Shown here in pieces: positions 8,962-18,023 of a stretch of DNA of 64,000 nt. This DNA comes from an uncultured Bacteroidales bacterium (lineage in GTDB: Bacteria > Bacteroidota > Bacteroidia > Bacteroidales > Paludibacteraceae). Every line of letters begins with the position of its first letter. The first letter of the stretch is position 1. Position numbers and translations under genes: made by a program. Below the pieces are notes generated by a model, which worked only from the letters and a program-made list of their open reading frames with translations, was not told the DNA's origin and made no database searches. The stretch covers positions 51,504 to 115,503 of the forward strand of contig CADCBP010000004.1 of the NCBI GenBank assembly GCA_902799705.1, read 5' to 3'.

Positions 8962-9324
8962 ATGAACATGAACTATAGTTATAGAAAGCTTAATGTATAT
9001 AAGTACGCGAGAACGTTGGTGCTTGAAACGTATAAATTGGTAGATAAGTTTCCACGTAAAGAGATGTATGCGTTGAGTGATCAATTGCGCAGAGCAATCG
9101 TGTCGGTTCCGTCTAATATTGCCGAAGGATTAAGCAGAACTTCAGATAAAGAGAAGAGTCACTTTTTAGATATTGCGTATGGATCTCTTATGGAAGCACA
9201 ATGCCAATTAGAGATAGCTGCGGATTTAAAGTATATTACAGAGGAAGAACTAAAAACGATAGAATCTATGATAGATGAGGAGGCAACTATTATCGCCGGA
9301 ATGAGGAGGGGGCTGAGTAAATAG
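8962..9324 (+). CDS. four-helix-bundle protein (IVP-like family)
   Basis: 120-aa helical protein. The family core is LSDQLRRAIVSVPSNIAEGL followed by SHFLDIAYGSLMEAQCQLEI. Same fold family as the gene at 4541 but a different subgroup. It interrupts an otherwise continuous capE-capF-capG set, which supports insertion of the gene as a single-gene cassette. Function unknown. Confidence 0.85.
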   Translation: MNMNYSYRKLNVYKYARTLVLETYKLVDKFPRKEMYALSDQLRRAIVSVPSNIAEGLSRTSDKEKSHFLDIAYGSLMEAQCQLEIAADLKYITEEELKTIESMIDEEATIIAGMRRGLSK

Positions 9325-9424
9325 GCGCAAGGCGTAAGAACTTTGTTATAGATGTTGAGCATTGATTCTAAAGCACTTAGTGCTCTAAATACTAAAATTT
9401 GTAAAATTCTAATTACTAAGATAA

Positions 9425-10582
9425 ATGGTTACATTTAAAAACAATGGCAAACTGAAATTGCTGATTATCGTTGGTACCCGTCCCGAGATTATTCGTCTCG
9501 CGGCTGTTATCAACAAATGCAGGCAGTACTTCGATACGCTTTTGGCGCACACGGGTCAGAACTATGACTATAACCTGAATGGAATCTTCTTCCACGACTT
9601 AGGTCTCGCGGATCCGGATGTATATATGGAGGCAGTGGGCAAAGACTTGGGCGAGACGATGGGAAACATCATCGCGAAGAGTTACCAACTGATGGTTGAG
9701 ACTCAGCCGGATGCTGTATTGGTTCTTGGTGATACCAACTCCTGTCTGTCCGTTATCGGAGCTAAGCGCTTGCATATCCCTATCTTCCACATGGAGGCAG
9801 GAAACCGTTGTAAGGACGAATGTCTGCCCGAGGAGACTAACCGTCGTATTGTAGATATTATCTCGGATGTGAATATGGCATATTCGGAGCATGCGCGTCG
9901 GTATTTGGCTGAATGCGGATTACCCAAGGAGCGGACATATGTCACCGGTTCGCCGATGGCGGAGGTGTTGCACCAAAACTTAAAGCAGATAAAAGCATCC
10001 GATATACATCAGCGATTGGGGTTAGAAAAAGGTAAGTATATCTTGCTTAGTGCACATCGCGAGGAGAATATTGATACAGAGAAGAATTTCTTGTCATTGT
10101 TCAATGCAATCAATGCGATGGCAGAGAAATACAATATGCCGATTCTATACTCATGCCACCCGCGAAGTAAGAAACGTTTGGAGGCAAGTGGATTCGAATT
10201 AGATAGACGTGTGATTCAGCACGAACCACTTGGCTTCCATGACTATAACTGCTTGCAGATGAATGCGTTTGCAGTTGTTTCGGATAGTGGAACTCTACCG
10301 GAGGAATCTTCCTTCTTTACCTCTGTTGGACATCCATTCCCCGCTATCTGTATCCGTACCAGTACAGAGCGTCCCGAAGCGTTGGATAAGGGCTGTTTTT
10401 TCATAGCAGGAATAGATGAGAAATCTCTGTTACAAACGGTAGATACTGCTGTTACGATGCACCGGAATGGTGATTATGGCATTCCTGTGCCGGATTATGT
10501 AGAGGAGAATGTATCTACTAAAGTCGTGAAGATAATACAAAGTTATACCGGAATAGTTAATAAAATGGTTTGGAGAAAATGA
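9425..10582 (+). CDS. capG: UDP-N-acetyl-L-hexosamine 2-epimerase (CapG/WbjD/FnlC type)
   Basis: Non-hydrolysing C2 epimerase that completes UDP-N-acetyl-L-fucosamine. 385 aa. It has the GTRPEIIRL nucleotide loop, the subgroup-specific LLAHTGQNYDYNLN and NRCKDECLPEETNRR motifs, and the SDSGTLPEESSFF active-site loop where ordinary WecB enzymes read SDSGGIQEE. With capE and capF it gives a complete UDP-L-FucNAc pathway. Its TGA overlaps the ATG of the interrupted acetyltransferase. Confidence 0.9.
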   Translation: MVTFKNNGKLKLLIIVGTRPEIIRLAAVINKCRQYFDTLLAHTGQNYDYNLNGIFFHDLGLADPDVYMEAVGKDLGETMGNIIAKSYQLMVETQPDAVLVLGDTNSCLSVIGAKRLHIPIFHMEAGNRCKDECLPEETNRRIVDIISDVNMAYSEHARRYLAECGLPKERTYVTGSPMAEVLHQNLKQIKASDIHQRLGLEKGKYILLSAHREENIDTEKNFLSLFNAINAMAEKYNMPILYSCHPRSKKRLEASGFELDRRVIQHEPLGFHDYNCLQMNAFAVVSDSGTLPEESSFFTSVGHPFPAICIRTSTERPEALDKGCFFIAGIDEKSLLQTVDTAVTMHRNGDYGIPVPDYVEENVSTKVVKIIQSYTGIVNKMVWRK

Positions 10583-11244
10583 GACTCTTAAACAAAATAT
10601 CTAAAGCATTCAGTCTTTGTCGTGATATCAATGTATGGCAGACGTTGAAGTTGTATTACTCGCAGCCGCATCCTCGTAGTGCAGAGTTGCATATAAGTAA
10701 CAAGTCGCAAATATACATTGCTCCAACTGCTAAGATTTAGATGAATCCAAACTCGATTTTTGAGTTTAATATGATGGAAGATCCATTCCGAAAAGTTCGT
10801 CCGTCGCGGCTGATATTGAAAGATAATAGTCGGTTGGTTTGCAAAGGACACATTCAAACATTTGAAGCCGTGAAGATAGAGTGTTTACCTAATGCTGTTG
10901 TTGAAATAGGAGATAAGAGTTATATAAACCATAATAGTGAAATTCGATGCCGTGAACGAATAACAATAGGAAATAACGTATCCATTGCATACAATGTGCT
11001 AATACAAGATTCGGACTATCATACCACTTATGACGATAACGGGAATCCCAAACCACAAACGCTTCCTGTTGTAATCGAAGATAATGTGTGGATAGGAGCG
11101 AATGCAATAATTTTAAAAGGAGTGACAGTCGGAGAAGGAACTATTGTTGCTGCTGGGAGTGTTGTTACTAAAAGTGTTCCTCCGTATTCGTTGGTGGGAG
11201 GTAATCCTGCAAGAATCATTAAACAAAATATTAAACATAGTTAA
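10579..11244 (+). pseudogene. hexapeptide-repeat acyltransferase split by an in-frame TAG
   Basis: One reading frame encodes an acyltransferase of about 221 residues but contains TAG at 10738-10740. The first part (53 codons, MRLLNKISKAF...) overlaps the capG stop in ATGA fashion, as for a coupled gene. The second part restarts at ATG 10741, directly after the stop, and holds the left-handed beta helix ([33 protein letters not shown]) with the usual [10 protein letters not shown] end. The catalytic part is intact, so re-initiation could still give an active 167-aa enzyme. TAG ends other genes here, so recoding is unlikely. Confidence 0.75.
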
Positions 11245-11246
11245 AT

Positions 11247-12206
11247 ATGTTCAAAACCCCAATATTATTAATCACCTTCAATCGTCCGGATCATGTAAGG
11301 AAGGTATTGATAGAGATACGTAAGCAACAGCCTACGAAACTCTACGTATGTCAAGACGGAGCAAGAGAAGGGAATGAAAATGATAGAGTTAAGTGCCAAG
11401 AGGTTCGCAATGTCGTCAAGGAACTGGTAGATTGGCCATGCGAGTTGCACACGTTGTATCAAGAGCAGAACCTCGGTTGTGGTCCTGGACCTGCAGCAGG
11501 GTTAACATGGTTCTTTGAACATGTAGAAGCAGGGTTGATTTTTGAAGACGATGCGGTCCCGCATTCGGATTTCTTTGAGTATGCTGAGGAATTGTTGGAG
11601 AAATACAAGGATGATATGGATGTGCGCGCTATTGCTAGTATGAATGTGGATACACATAAATGGGGCGACGGTTCATATTATTTCTCTATGATGAATCGCA
11701 ATCTTTGTGCATGGGCAACTTGGAGACGATCATGGAATGACTTTGATTTATATCTCCGCCACATTCCTTGGCGTAAATTGGATAAAGCTTTGAAACAATA
11801 TGGATGCTCATTCTATGAACGAGAATATTGGTTAGATCGATTAGCTGAAGCTCAAAAGAATGCGCAAGGGGGCAAGAGTTGGGATATGCAATTCTTTATG
11901 TCTATTTGGTTGCACCATGGTAAAGGAATAATACCTAATGTAAATCTCAGTAGTAATATCGGTACTGTGGGTGAAGGAACACATCAGATGGGAGAGGGTA
12001 ATATTATAGATAATGTTCCGACAATGCCCATTCTTCCGCTAATTCATCCAACATCAGAAGATATTCAATCGAAGGCAGATAGAGAATTCCATAACCGTTA
12101 TTTCGAACCTCAACCTAGCTCATTATCAAGATTTGTTGCAAAAGTAAATAAACGAATTAAACGTATAACCGGACATCAAGGCCCATGGATAAAGAATAAA
12201 AAATGA
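11247..12206 (+). CDS. nucleotide-diphospho-sugar transferase, GNT-I-like
   Basis: 319-aa glycosyltransferase of the group that resembles eukaryotic GNT-I. It starts with TPILLITFNRPDHV, has LYVCQDGAREGN, an NLGCGPGPAAGLTW donor loop and the metal site FEDDAVP, followed by NLCAWATWRRSWN. It follows the acetyltransferase by 2 bp and overlaps the next by 4 bp, so it is part of the capG operon. The linkage made is unknown. Confidence 0.8.
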   Translation: MFKTPILLITFNRPDHVRKVLIEIRKQQPTKLYVCQDGAREGNENDRVKCQEVRNVVKELVDWPCELHTLYQEQNLGCGPGPAAGLTWFFEHVEAGLIFEDDAVPHSDFFEYAEELLEKYKDDMDVRAIASMNVDTHKWGDGSYYFSMMNRNLCAWATWRRSWNDFDLYLRHIPWRKLDKALKQYGCSFYEREYWLDRLAEAQKNAQGGKSWDMQFFMSIWLHHGKGIIPNVNLSSNIGTVGEGTHQMGEGNIIDNVPTMPILPLIHPTSEDIQSKADREFHNRYFEPQPSSLSRFVAKVNKRIKRITGHQGPWIKNKK

Positions 12207-12832
12207 AATCATTCAAATACTACATACAAAAGTTATCAGGCAAATGGTTGCATGAGCCTATTATTCCTGGAGACAAAACCACTGGCTTTTCTTTAGTGCG
12301 TTCGGAACGGAGTAATTGTACTATTGGCAAAAATGCCTATGCAGTTGCCCCATACTATCTGCATAATGTGCAGTTAGGCGATTACTCCTATTTTGCTAAA
12401 AATGCACAAGTAGCAAATACTATCATTGGTAAGTTCTGTTCTATCGGTCCGAACTTTTGCTGCGGCTTGGGAATTCATCCCACAGATGGTATCAGTACAC
12501 ATCCAAAATTCTATCGTGGAGATATAGAAGAATTCAAGCCTGTGACAATCGGCAATGATGTCTTTATTGGCGCTAATGTAACAGTCTTGGATGGTGTGAC
12601 GATTGGCGATGGTGCAGTAATTGGAGCGGGTGCTGTAGTTAACAAAGATATACCCCCTTATGCGATTGCTGTAGGATGCCCCATAGAGATTAAGCGTTAT
12701 CGTCTTTCCGAATCCCAAATCGCCGCTATGCAGCGTATTCAATGGTGGAACTGGAGTGAAGACAAACTGAAAAACGTAAGAGAGATGTTTAATGATATTG
12801 ATGGATTCATTAAAATGTATGATACAAAATGA
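12203..12832 (+). CDS. CatB-like O-acetyltransferase
   Basis: 209-aa left-handed beta-helix acyltransferase of the xenobiotic/CatB type. Hexapeptide turns are visible (IGKFCSIGPNF, IGNDVFIGANVTVLDGVTIG), with the looped-out His region GIHPTDGISTHPKFY. It probably acetylates a sugar of this polysaccharide. It overlaps the previous gene by 4 bp. Its stop overlaps the ATG of a GT2 stub at 12829, so the gene that once followed was a glycosyltransferase. Confidence 0.85.
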   Translation: MKSFKYYIQKLSGKWLHEPIIPGDKTTGFSLVRSERSNCTIGKNAYAVAPYYLHNVQLGDYSYFAKNAQVANTIIGKFCSIGPNFCCGLGIHPTDGISTHPKFYRGDIEEFKPVTIGNDVFIGANVTVLDGVTIGDGAVIGAGAVVNKDIPPYAIAVGCPIEIKRYRLSESQIAAMQRIQWWNWSEDKLKNVREMFNDIDGFIKMYDTK

Positions 12833-12912
12833 CACTATCAATCATAACAATCAACTACAACAACGCTGAGGGCTATAACAACTATAAATATAGATTAATA
12901 TGTTTACTTTAG
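12829..12912 (+). pseudogene. 5' fragment of a GT2 gene at the cassette edge
   Basis: The frame reads MTLSIITINYNNAEG and then leaves the family pattern (YNNYKYR), stopping at 12910. The first 45 bp are nearly identical to the start of the intact GT2 gene at 18891. It overlaps the stop of the acetyltransferase and runs into the first gene of the four-gene cassette. A second, more divergent copy follows the cassette at 16122. Confidence 0.8.
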
Positions 12913-13856
12913 AAGTAATACTAGATGCCTTAGTACCAATAGCTGTTGATTCGGTAAACTATGTAGTAGAGGTGGTTGAACCATCATTCTTCGATATGCC
13001 TAAATATATTTGGGAAGGCCTATTTGCAGTCGTGGATGTATTGGTAGTAGGTCTTCTTTTAGCATATATCGCGACAAAATATCAACATCGAAAAGAGGTA
13101 GAATGGAAACTGAGAGGAGAACTGCTTGAGAAACGTATTGAATCTTATCACAAAGTAAGTACATTCGTATACGCACTATATAACCAACAAGACCCAACTG
13201 AAGAGGAACAAGAGTCTATATCATCATTATTAGAATATCCGCAGTTAGTTATTCCTTCAATTAAATATGCCGAGTTTTATTCATCCGAGAAGAGTTTTCG
13301 GGACTTTAGATTACAATTGGATAACTTGATTACTCAAGAGAAACTATTCCTTGATTATCCCGTGTTGCTTCATTTGGAGTGCATGCGGTTCTATTTTGAC
13401 GAAGTTGCAGGAGCGTTAGACAACTTTATTTCCAAAGAGCGCAATCCGAAGAATAAATTTACGTCTGCTCAAATCGCCAAGCATATAGATATAGGAATGA
13501 AAGCCTTTGGAGTTGCTCTCAATAATGATATGTCCAAATGGTATGCATGGACAGACCAATTGATAGCGGAAAAAATGCGCAAACCTGAAATGATGCCCGG
13601 CAAGTATAGATTTGAACATTGGTGGGACGATTGGACAGATTCCATAATCGAATGGGCTCAAAAAAAGAAAAAGAGAAACCGATTCATAAAATTCTTTATT
13701 TGGCTTAAAATAGGACGATGGGACTTCTTTCAAAACGGAAGTATGATGTATTTAGTCTTTTTGGGAGCACATTATATGGATCTCAAGGTACCTATATGGG
13801 AAGAGACTCCGGAGAATGCACATAAGTTGATAACCGAATATTATCAGATAGGCTAG
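12900..13856 (+). CDS. single-pass membrane protein, cassette gene 1
   Basis: 318-aa protein of unknown family. The N-terminus is probably outside; one transmembrane helix (about residues 40-58, FAVVDVLVVGLLLAYIA) is followed by a basic, charged helical stretch (HRKEVEWKLRG) and a cytoplasmic helical domain. The segment YIWEGLF...LLEKRIESY matches YIWQGLF...LLEKKLDLY in the next gene, so the two are related in the membrane anchor and adjoining coil, while their C-terminal regions differ. No promoter is evident in the 67-bp gap; it is likely transcribed from the sugar operon. Confidence 0.75.
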   Translation: MFTLEVILDALVPIAVDSVNYVVEVVEPSFFDMPKYIWEGLFAVVDVLVVGLLLAYIATKYQHRKEVEWKLRGELLEKRIESYHKVSTFVYALYNQQDPTEEEQESISSLLEYPQLVIPSIKYAEFYSSEKSFRDFRLQLDNLITQEKLFLDYPVLLHLECMRFYFDEVAGALDNFISKERNPKNKFTSAQIAKHIDIGMKAFGVALNNDMSKWYAWTDQLIAEKMRKPEMMPGKYRFEHWWDDWTDSIIEWAQKKKKRNRFIKFFIWLKIGRWDFFQNGSMMYLVFLGAHYMDLKVPIWEETPENAHKLITEYYQIG

Positions 13857-13860
13857 AATC

Positions 13861-14679
13861 ATGATTAATAGTGATATCATACACATGACACCCGACTATA
13901 TTTGGCAAGGATTATTTCATGTCCTTGTTTTGGGCGTGTCCACATTAGTGGTTGCTATTGTGACATCCTGGGTGTTCAAACGCAAAGATGAAGTAACTCG
14001 TGTTGAGGGAGTGTTGTTGGAAAAGAAGTTGGATTTGTATAGGCAGTTGTCTGATAAGTTATTAGCTTTCGAATCACTACATCAATTTAGCGAAGCGGAG
14101 ATTGCAATGGCAAAGCATCTAATTGGAGAGAGTGGTCTTGAGATGCCTAAGTTTTATCATGCTCCGAGTTTTATGGTGGAAGGTGCTGATAAGATGTATG
14201 ACCAACTCATGGAATTTGATAAGTTCGCGACGGAAAATAAGATGTATTATGATGATTATACGGCATGGCCAATCTTTGTGTTTTTAAATTACAAGAACTT
14301 ATTTGTTCGTTTTCATGCTATGTTTAGGGATGAAATCTTTGGAATGGGGTATAAAATGACCGACAAGGTGAAAACTGTTGAGGGTGATATGTTCCGTGCT
14401 ATCGGTTTGATTGTGTGTGCAGAGTGGGGAGAAAGAGTAGAGGATGTGTTACAATCATTACAAGAGAGTGTAAATAATCTATCGCTGAAGCATAGAAAGA
14501 AACCGCTGTACGATTACCAAACTATTCAAGATCCGAATGGTCCAATGATGCAATCATTTCAGAATTCGGAACTAATAAAGAATAATGACAAGATTACGCA
14601 TTTAATTACTTCGTATGTTGCATTAGGGCTTGTCGCCGCAGGAATGAAAGAAAAAGATTTGAGAAAATTAAGAAAATGA
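13861..14679 (+). CDS. single-pass membrane protein, cassette gene 2
   Basis: 272 aa, related to the preceding gene over its first 60 residues. One transmembrane helix (about residues 17-38, FHVLVLGVSTLVVAIVTSWV), then KRKDEVTRVEGVLLEKKLD, a probable coiled segment, and a mostly helical cytoplasmic part. No catalytic motif recognised. It lies 4 bp after gene 1 and overlaps gene 3 by 4 bp, so the two membrane proteins are probably made together and may form a heteromer that recruits the NTPase and nuclease. Confidence 0.75.
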   Translation: MINSDIIHMTPDYIWQGLFHVLVLGVSTLVVAIVTSWVFKRKDEVTRVEGVLLEKKLDLYRQLSDKLLAFESLHQFSEAEIAMAKHLIGESGLEMPKFYHAPSFMVEGADKMYDQLMEFDKFATENKMYYDDYTAWPIFVFLNYKNLFVRFHAMFRDEIFGMGYKMTDKVKTVEGDMFRAIGLIVCAEWGERVEDVLQSLQESVNNLSLKHRKKPLYDYQTIQDPNGPMMQSFQNSELIKNNDKITHLITSYVALGLVAAGMKEKDLRKLRK

Positions 14680-15236
14680 ATCATTTGTACATTATATCAG
14701 GAAAAGCAAATACCGGCAAAACGCATACATGCTGGTTACTTTATACGATGCTAAGTTGTTTAGGGGAGGTTAAGTTATTTGAGAACTTAGGTTTCCCCAA
14801 TGCAGCAATACCATATAGTTTTGTATTAGGACATTTGCAGCGTAAGATGCTTCATCCACGAACTCGCTCATTCCGCGATTTTCGTGCTATCATTGAGTTG
14901 AAAGGCAAACGAATCGCATTGTTTAGTGCAGGAGATCAGTTGGAGAATAATCATAATGATATACTGAGCCTCCTTAAAAACGAACAATGGGCACATGATA
15001 ATAGTGCCGATTATATCATATGCGCCGCGCGTGAAAGAAACTATGAGCACAGAGGTTGTTATTCACATTATAGTAACGGACAGATATATGAGTACCTCCT
15101 GAAGGAATTTTCGGAGTCAGAGCGAACGATATACCATAAAGAGTCATATACCAATGCTGATCTGCAAGTATCCCAAACAAAAGAGGTTGCGGGGAAGATA
15201 TTATGGGATATAATTGATAGAATATATAATAGGTGA
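14676..15236 (+). CDS. small P-loop NTPase, cassette gene 3
   Basis: 186 aa. A Walker A motif is at residues 9-16 (GKANTGKT), with a likely Walker B strand RIALFSAGD near residue 80. It is too short for a full AAA+ module and has no sensor motifs that I can see; it resembles a kinase-like or signalling NTPase fold. Overlaps of 4 bp with both neighbours show tight translational coupling. Substrate unknown; the context suggests an ATP or GTP switch between the membrane proteins and the nuclease. Confidence 0.75.
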   Translation: MNHLYIISGKANTGKTHTCWLLYTMLSCLGEVKLFENLGFPNAAIPYSFVLGHLQRKMLHPRTRSFRDFRAIIELKGKRIALFSAGDQLENNHNDILSLLKNEQWAHDNSADYIICAARERNYEHRGCYSHYSNGQIYEYLLKEFSESERTIYHKESYTNADLQVSQTKEVAGKILWDIIDRIYNR

Positions 15237-16111
15237 GATTAGTTAACGTTGTCGATATGAAAATGAACGAAAGACAGTTATGCAAATTTATCGAAGATTG
15301 GAAAGATGAGCGCTATCCACAATGGGTGGATTTTCGCAGGAGCGTACGTGAATGCCGGCGCACCGGAATATATCTCATAGAAGGAGGTAATCAACTTTTA
15401 GACATCATAGAGGATATTTTGGGGAATATCGAATATTATTTTGATGTATTACCTGGGCAACATATTATTCCCGCACGTATATCATCTCCTCATCAACTAA
15501 TTCGTTGCTTGCATGGCTTGCGGGAGTATGCAAAGCAACAAATGGAATTTGTAAATAAAATTCCGGCAAAGTATCAAAGTCGTTACGAAGTGCGTGATGT
15601 ATATGAAATGTTGGAGCATGTATATGAGATGGCTGATTATTGTATTCAATCATACAAAGTTGAGATTGTGGATGACACCTACATGAAGCCATATCTCGAT
15701 ATGAAAGCATGCTTAGATTCCGAAGATATGGACGGGTTTGAAAATATATTATTTTCAGTGTATAAACAAATACCTTATGAAATCCAATCCGAGAAATTAA
15801 GCGAAGCATATTTTCACTCCATCGCGCATGCTGTCATGTACCAATTAGGTTTTCATGCATATTCCGAGCAATCATTTTGCGATGGACGATTGGATATGAA
15901 GATAGAAATGGAGAAAAGAGTCTATATCTTTGAATTTAAATATTCGAAAGATGACATAGATATGTGCGATGAAGCAATCCAACAAATCAAGGATAAACAG
16001 TATGCTGATCCATATATACTTAAGAAAAAGAGGGTGATTGCAGTGGGTATAACATTCGGTCAGAAGAAACGTAACATTATCGGCTGCAATAAAGAATATT
16101 TATCAAATTAA
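15233..16111 (+). CDS. PD-(D/E)XK nuclease-domain protein, cassette gene 4
   Basis: 292 aa. The C-terminal 100 residues carry a PD-(D/E)XK nuclease fold of the type found at the end of DUF1703/AAA-ATPase-like proteins: GRLDM with the catalytic Asp, EFKYSKDD for the ExK pair, and QIKDKQYADPY. In that family an AAA domain usually precedes the nuclease; here the first 190 residues are a helical region instead, and a separate NTPase gene lies just upstream. Start at 15233 overlaps gene 3 by 4 bp; an internal ATG at 15257 is an alternative. Confidence 0.75.
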   Translation: MRLVNVVDMKMNERQLCKFIEDWKDERYPQWVDFRRSVRECRRTGIYLIEGGNQLLDIIEDILGNIEYYFDVLPGQHIIPARISSPHQLIRCLHGLREYAKQQMEFVNKIPAKYQSRYEVRDVYEMLEHVYEMADYCIQSYKVEIVDDTYMKPYLDMKACLDSEDMDGFENILFSVYKQIPYEIQSEKLSEAYFHSIAHAVMYQLGFHAYSEQSFCDGRLDMKIEMEKRVYIFEFKYSKDDIDMCDEAIQQIKDKQYADPYILKKKRVIAVGITFGQKKRNIIGCNKEYLSN

Positions 16112-16121
16112 AGTAGAACAG

Positions 16122-16193
16122 ATGGCACTATCAATAATCGCAATTAACTATCATAATGCCAATGGCAAAGTATGTTTGATGTGTTGTGTGTAA
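16122..16193 (+). pseudogene. 5' fragment of a GT2 gene after the cassette
   Basis: A 23-codon frame reads MALSIIAINYHNANGK and then leaves the family pattern. It matches the same 15 residues as the stub at 12829 and the intact gene at 18891. With the stub at 12829 it brackets the four-gene cassette. Confidence 0.75.
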
Positions 16194-16405
16194 TGTACGG
16201 TGCAAGGTGTACAGTGTATAGTGTATGACGTGTAACCCGTTTTTGATTTACTGTATAATGTTACTCTTTGCATAATTATTTTCGTTATTTTCTCCGCAAA
16301 AGCGGTATAATCTATATAATTTTCTAAAAATATTTGGTTTATTTGCAGAAATTTTAGCGAAATGCAGTTTTATTCGCAAAAATTATAGTAAATAAGTAGA
16401 TTTTA

Positions 16406-16437
16406 TTTGTTTATTTGCAAAAAAATTAGTACCTTTG
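16406..16437 (+). promoter_or_regulatory. promoter of the AAA/DUF4143 gene
   Basis: TTTG (16406-16409), 20 bp, TACCTTTG (16430-16437). The 70-nt leader can form AGGAAA/TTTCCT inside a longer imperfect stem. The remainder of the 16194-16507 gap is low-complexity DNA (GTGTA words up to 16235, then AT-rich sequence) with no gene. Confidence 0.7.
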
Positions 16438-16507
16438 CAGCGAATTTCCCGAAAATAAGGAAAGATTAAACAAAAGTTTCCTGATATTCGGGGCAGAATT
16501 GTAGATT

Positions 16508-17812
16508 ATGGCAAGAAAAGAGTTATTCAAATCGCTAATTGCATTGAGTCAGGCAGAGTTGCCGTTCGAACGGATAGAACGAGAGATGGATCTGCCGGTA
16601 CAGCCGGAACTGATAATAACTGTTCCCGGTGTGCGGCGTGCCGGTAAGTCATCATTACTGATGTTAGCTGTGAATAAGCTATTGACTTCGGGCATCAAGC
16701 ACGAACAGATACTCTGGGTGAACTTCGATGATGAGCGTTTGGACGGAATGTCAACAGAAGAATTAGACGAAGTACTACAAGCCTATCGGGAGATGTATCC
16801 GGAGATAGATTTGAAGGATGTGTATATGTTCTTCGATGAGATACAGAACATTATAGGTTGGGATCTGTTTGTGTTGCGTGTATTTAAGTCTTATTGCCAG
16901 CATGTATATGTGACGGGTAGCAACGCCAAACTACTATCTTCTGAAATATCCACTGCTCTGCGTGGATGGACACTCGATTATGAGGTGTTGCCGTTGAGTT
17001 TCAGGGAGTTTTGTCGTTTCAAAGGAATAGATGCACATAGTTATCTGGAGAGCGACAAGGCAAAGCGTTATGCCGCGATGGAGGAGTATATACATGGTGG
17101 CGGATTCCCAAAAGTAGTACTGGCGAGCGAGAAATCGCTGAAGTTGCGTTTGCTGCAAGGCTATTTCAATACCATGCTGTTTCGCGATTTAGCAGAGCGT
17201 CATGAGATAAAAAACATAGAAGCGCTGCGCTATTTTCTCAAGCGCGTGATGCAGAATCTAACGAAGACAACATCTATCAATGCCATCGTGAACGATATGC
17301 GTTCCAGAGGTGTGTCGGTAAGCAAGGATGATCTATATAGCTGGGCAGACTGGGCAGTGGAAGCATATCTATTTGTGCGCTATCCTAAATACAGCCGTTC
17401 GTTAGTGAAAGAGAACCAGTCGCTGCGTAAGTATTATGTGATAGACACTGGTATGCGTCAGGCTGTGCTGATGCCCCAATCGGAAGACAAGGGCAAGTTG
17501 CTGGAGAACATAGTGGCGTTGGAGTTATTCCGTCGGCGTGGGGCAGACAGGAAGATGTTTTATTGGCAGGAAGGACGCGAGTGTGACTTTGTGGTGCAGC
17601 GTGAAGACTATGTAGAAGAGTTGATACAAGTAACTTGGGACATGGCGGATGAGGATACGCGTAAACGTGAGATAGAGGGAATAAAAGAAGCTGCAAAAGG
17701 AACCAAGTGTGACAAACTCACCATCGTGACTCGCGAGCGGACAGAGACCATAGAGGAAGATGGTTACAGAATAGAGATTGTGGGAATAGAGGAGTGGCTA
17801 TCACGTAAGTAA
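16508..17812 (+). CDS. AAA (AAA_14) ATPase with DUF4143 domain
   Basis: 434-aa two-domain ATPase common in Bacteroidota genomes. Walker A GVRRAGKSS near residue 40, Walker B MFFDEIQN near 117, an arginine-bearing GSNAKLLSSE sensor, and a C-terminal DUF4143 with a nuclease-like sheet (FYWQEGRECDFVVQ). The substrate of this family is not established; a role in mobile or defence biology has been proposed. It has its own promoter and a terminator downstream, so it is a self-contained unit inside the sugar locus. A distant paralogue lies at 58385. Confidence 0.85.
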   Translation: MARKELFKSLIALSQAELPFERIEREMDLPVQPELIITVPGVRRAGKSSLLMLAVNKLLTSGIKHEQILWVNFDDERLDGMSTEELDEVLQAYREMYPEIDLKDVYMFFDEIQNIIGWDLFVLRVFKSYCQHVYVTGSNAKLLSSEISTALRGWTLDYEVLPLSFREFCRFKGIDAHSYLESDKAKRYAAMEEYIHGGGFPKVVLASEKSLKLRLLQGYFNTMLFRDLAERHEIKNIEALRYFLKRVMQNLTKTTSINAIVNDMRSRGVSVSKDDLYSWADWAVEAYLFVRYPKYSRSLVKENQSLRKYYVIDTGMRQAVLMPQSEDKGKLLENIVALELFRRRGADRKMFYWQEGRECDFVVQREDYVEELIQVTWDMADEDTRKREIEGIKEAAKGTKCDKLTIVTRERTETIEEDGYRIEIVGIEEWLSRK

Positions 17813-18023
17813 TTTTTCTAGACATCATCGAATCAATCCCGAGTCATTCCCGAGAGAATATCGAATCATTCCCGAACGATAAATCACATGATGCAGACAA
17901 TATTGCAGAAGGTGAACTGGATGGACATGGTATGTGCAAATTTTGCACACACCGCTCAACATGGTGCAATAGAAAGAAAATATGGTATAACTTAATCAAA
18001 ATTAAATAAAAATTGAAATTTGT

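Noticed and set aside
10738-10740. TAG as a recoded (read-through) codon
   Set aside because: TAG is the normal stop of several genes in this window, for example at 1229, and no selenocysteine- or pyrrolysine-type signal is visible.
16508-17812. AAA/DUF4143 gene as part of the upstream four-gene system
   Set aside because: It has its own promoter, a 300-bp gap and a glycosyltransferase stub between, so it is treated as a separate unit.
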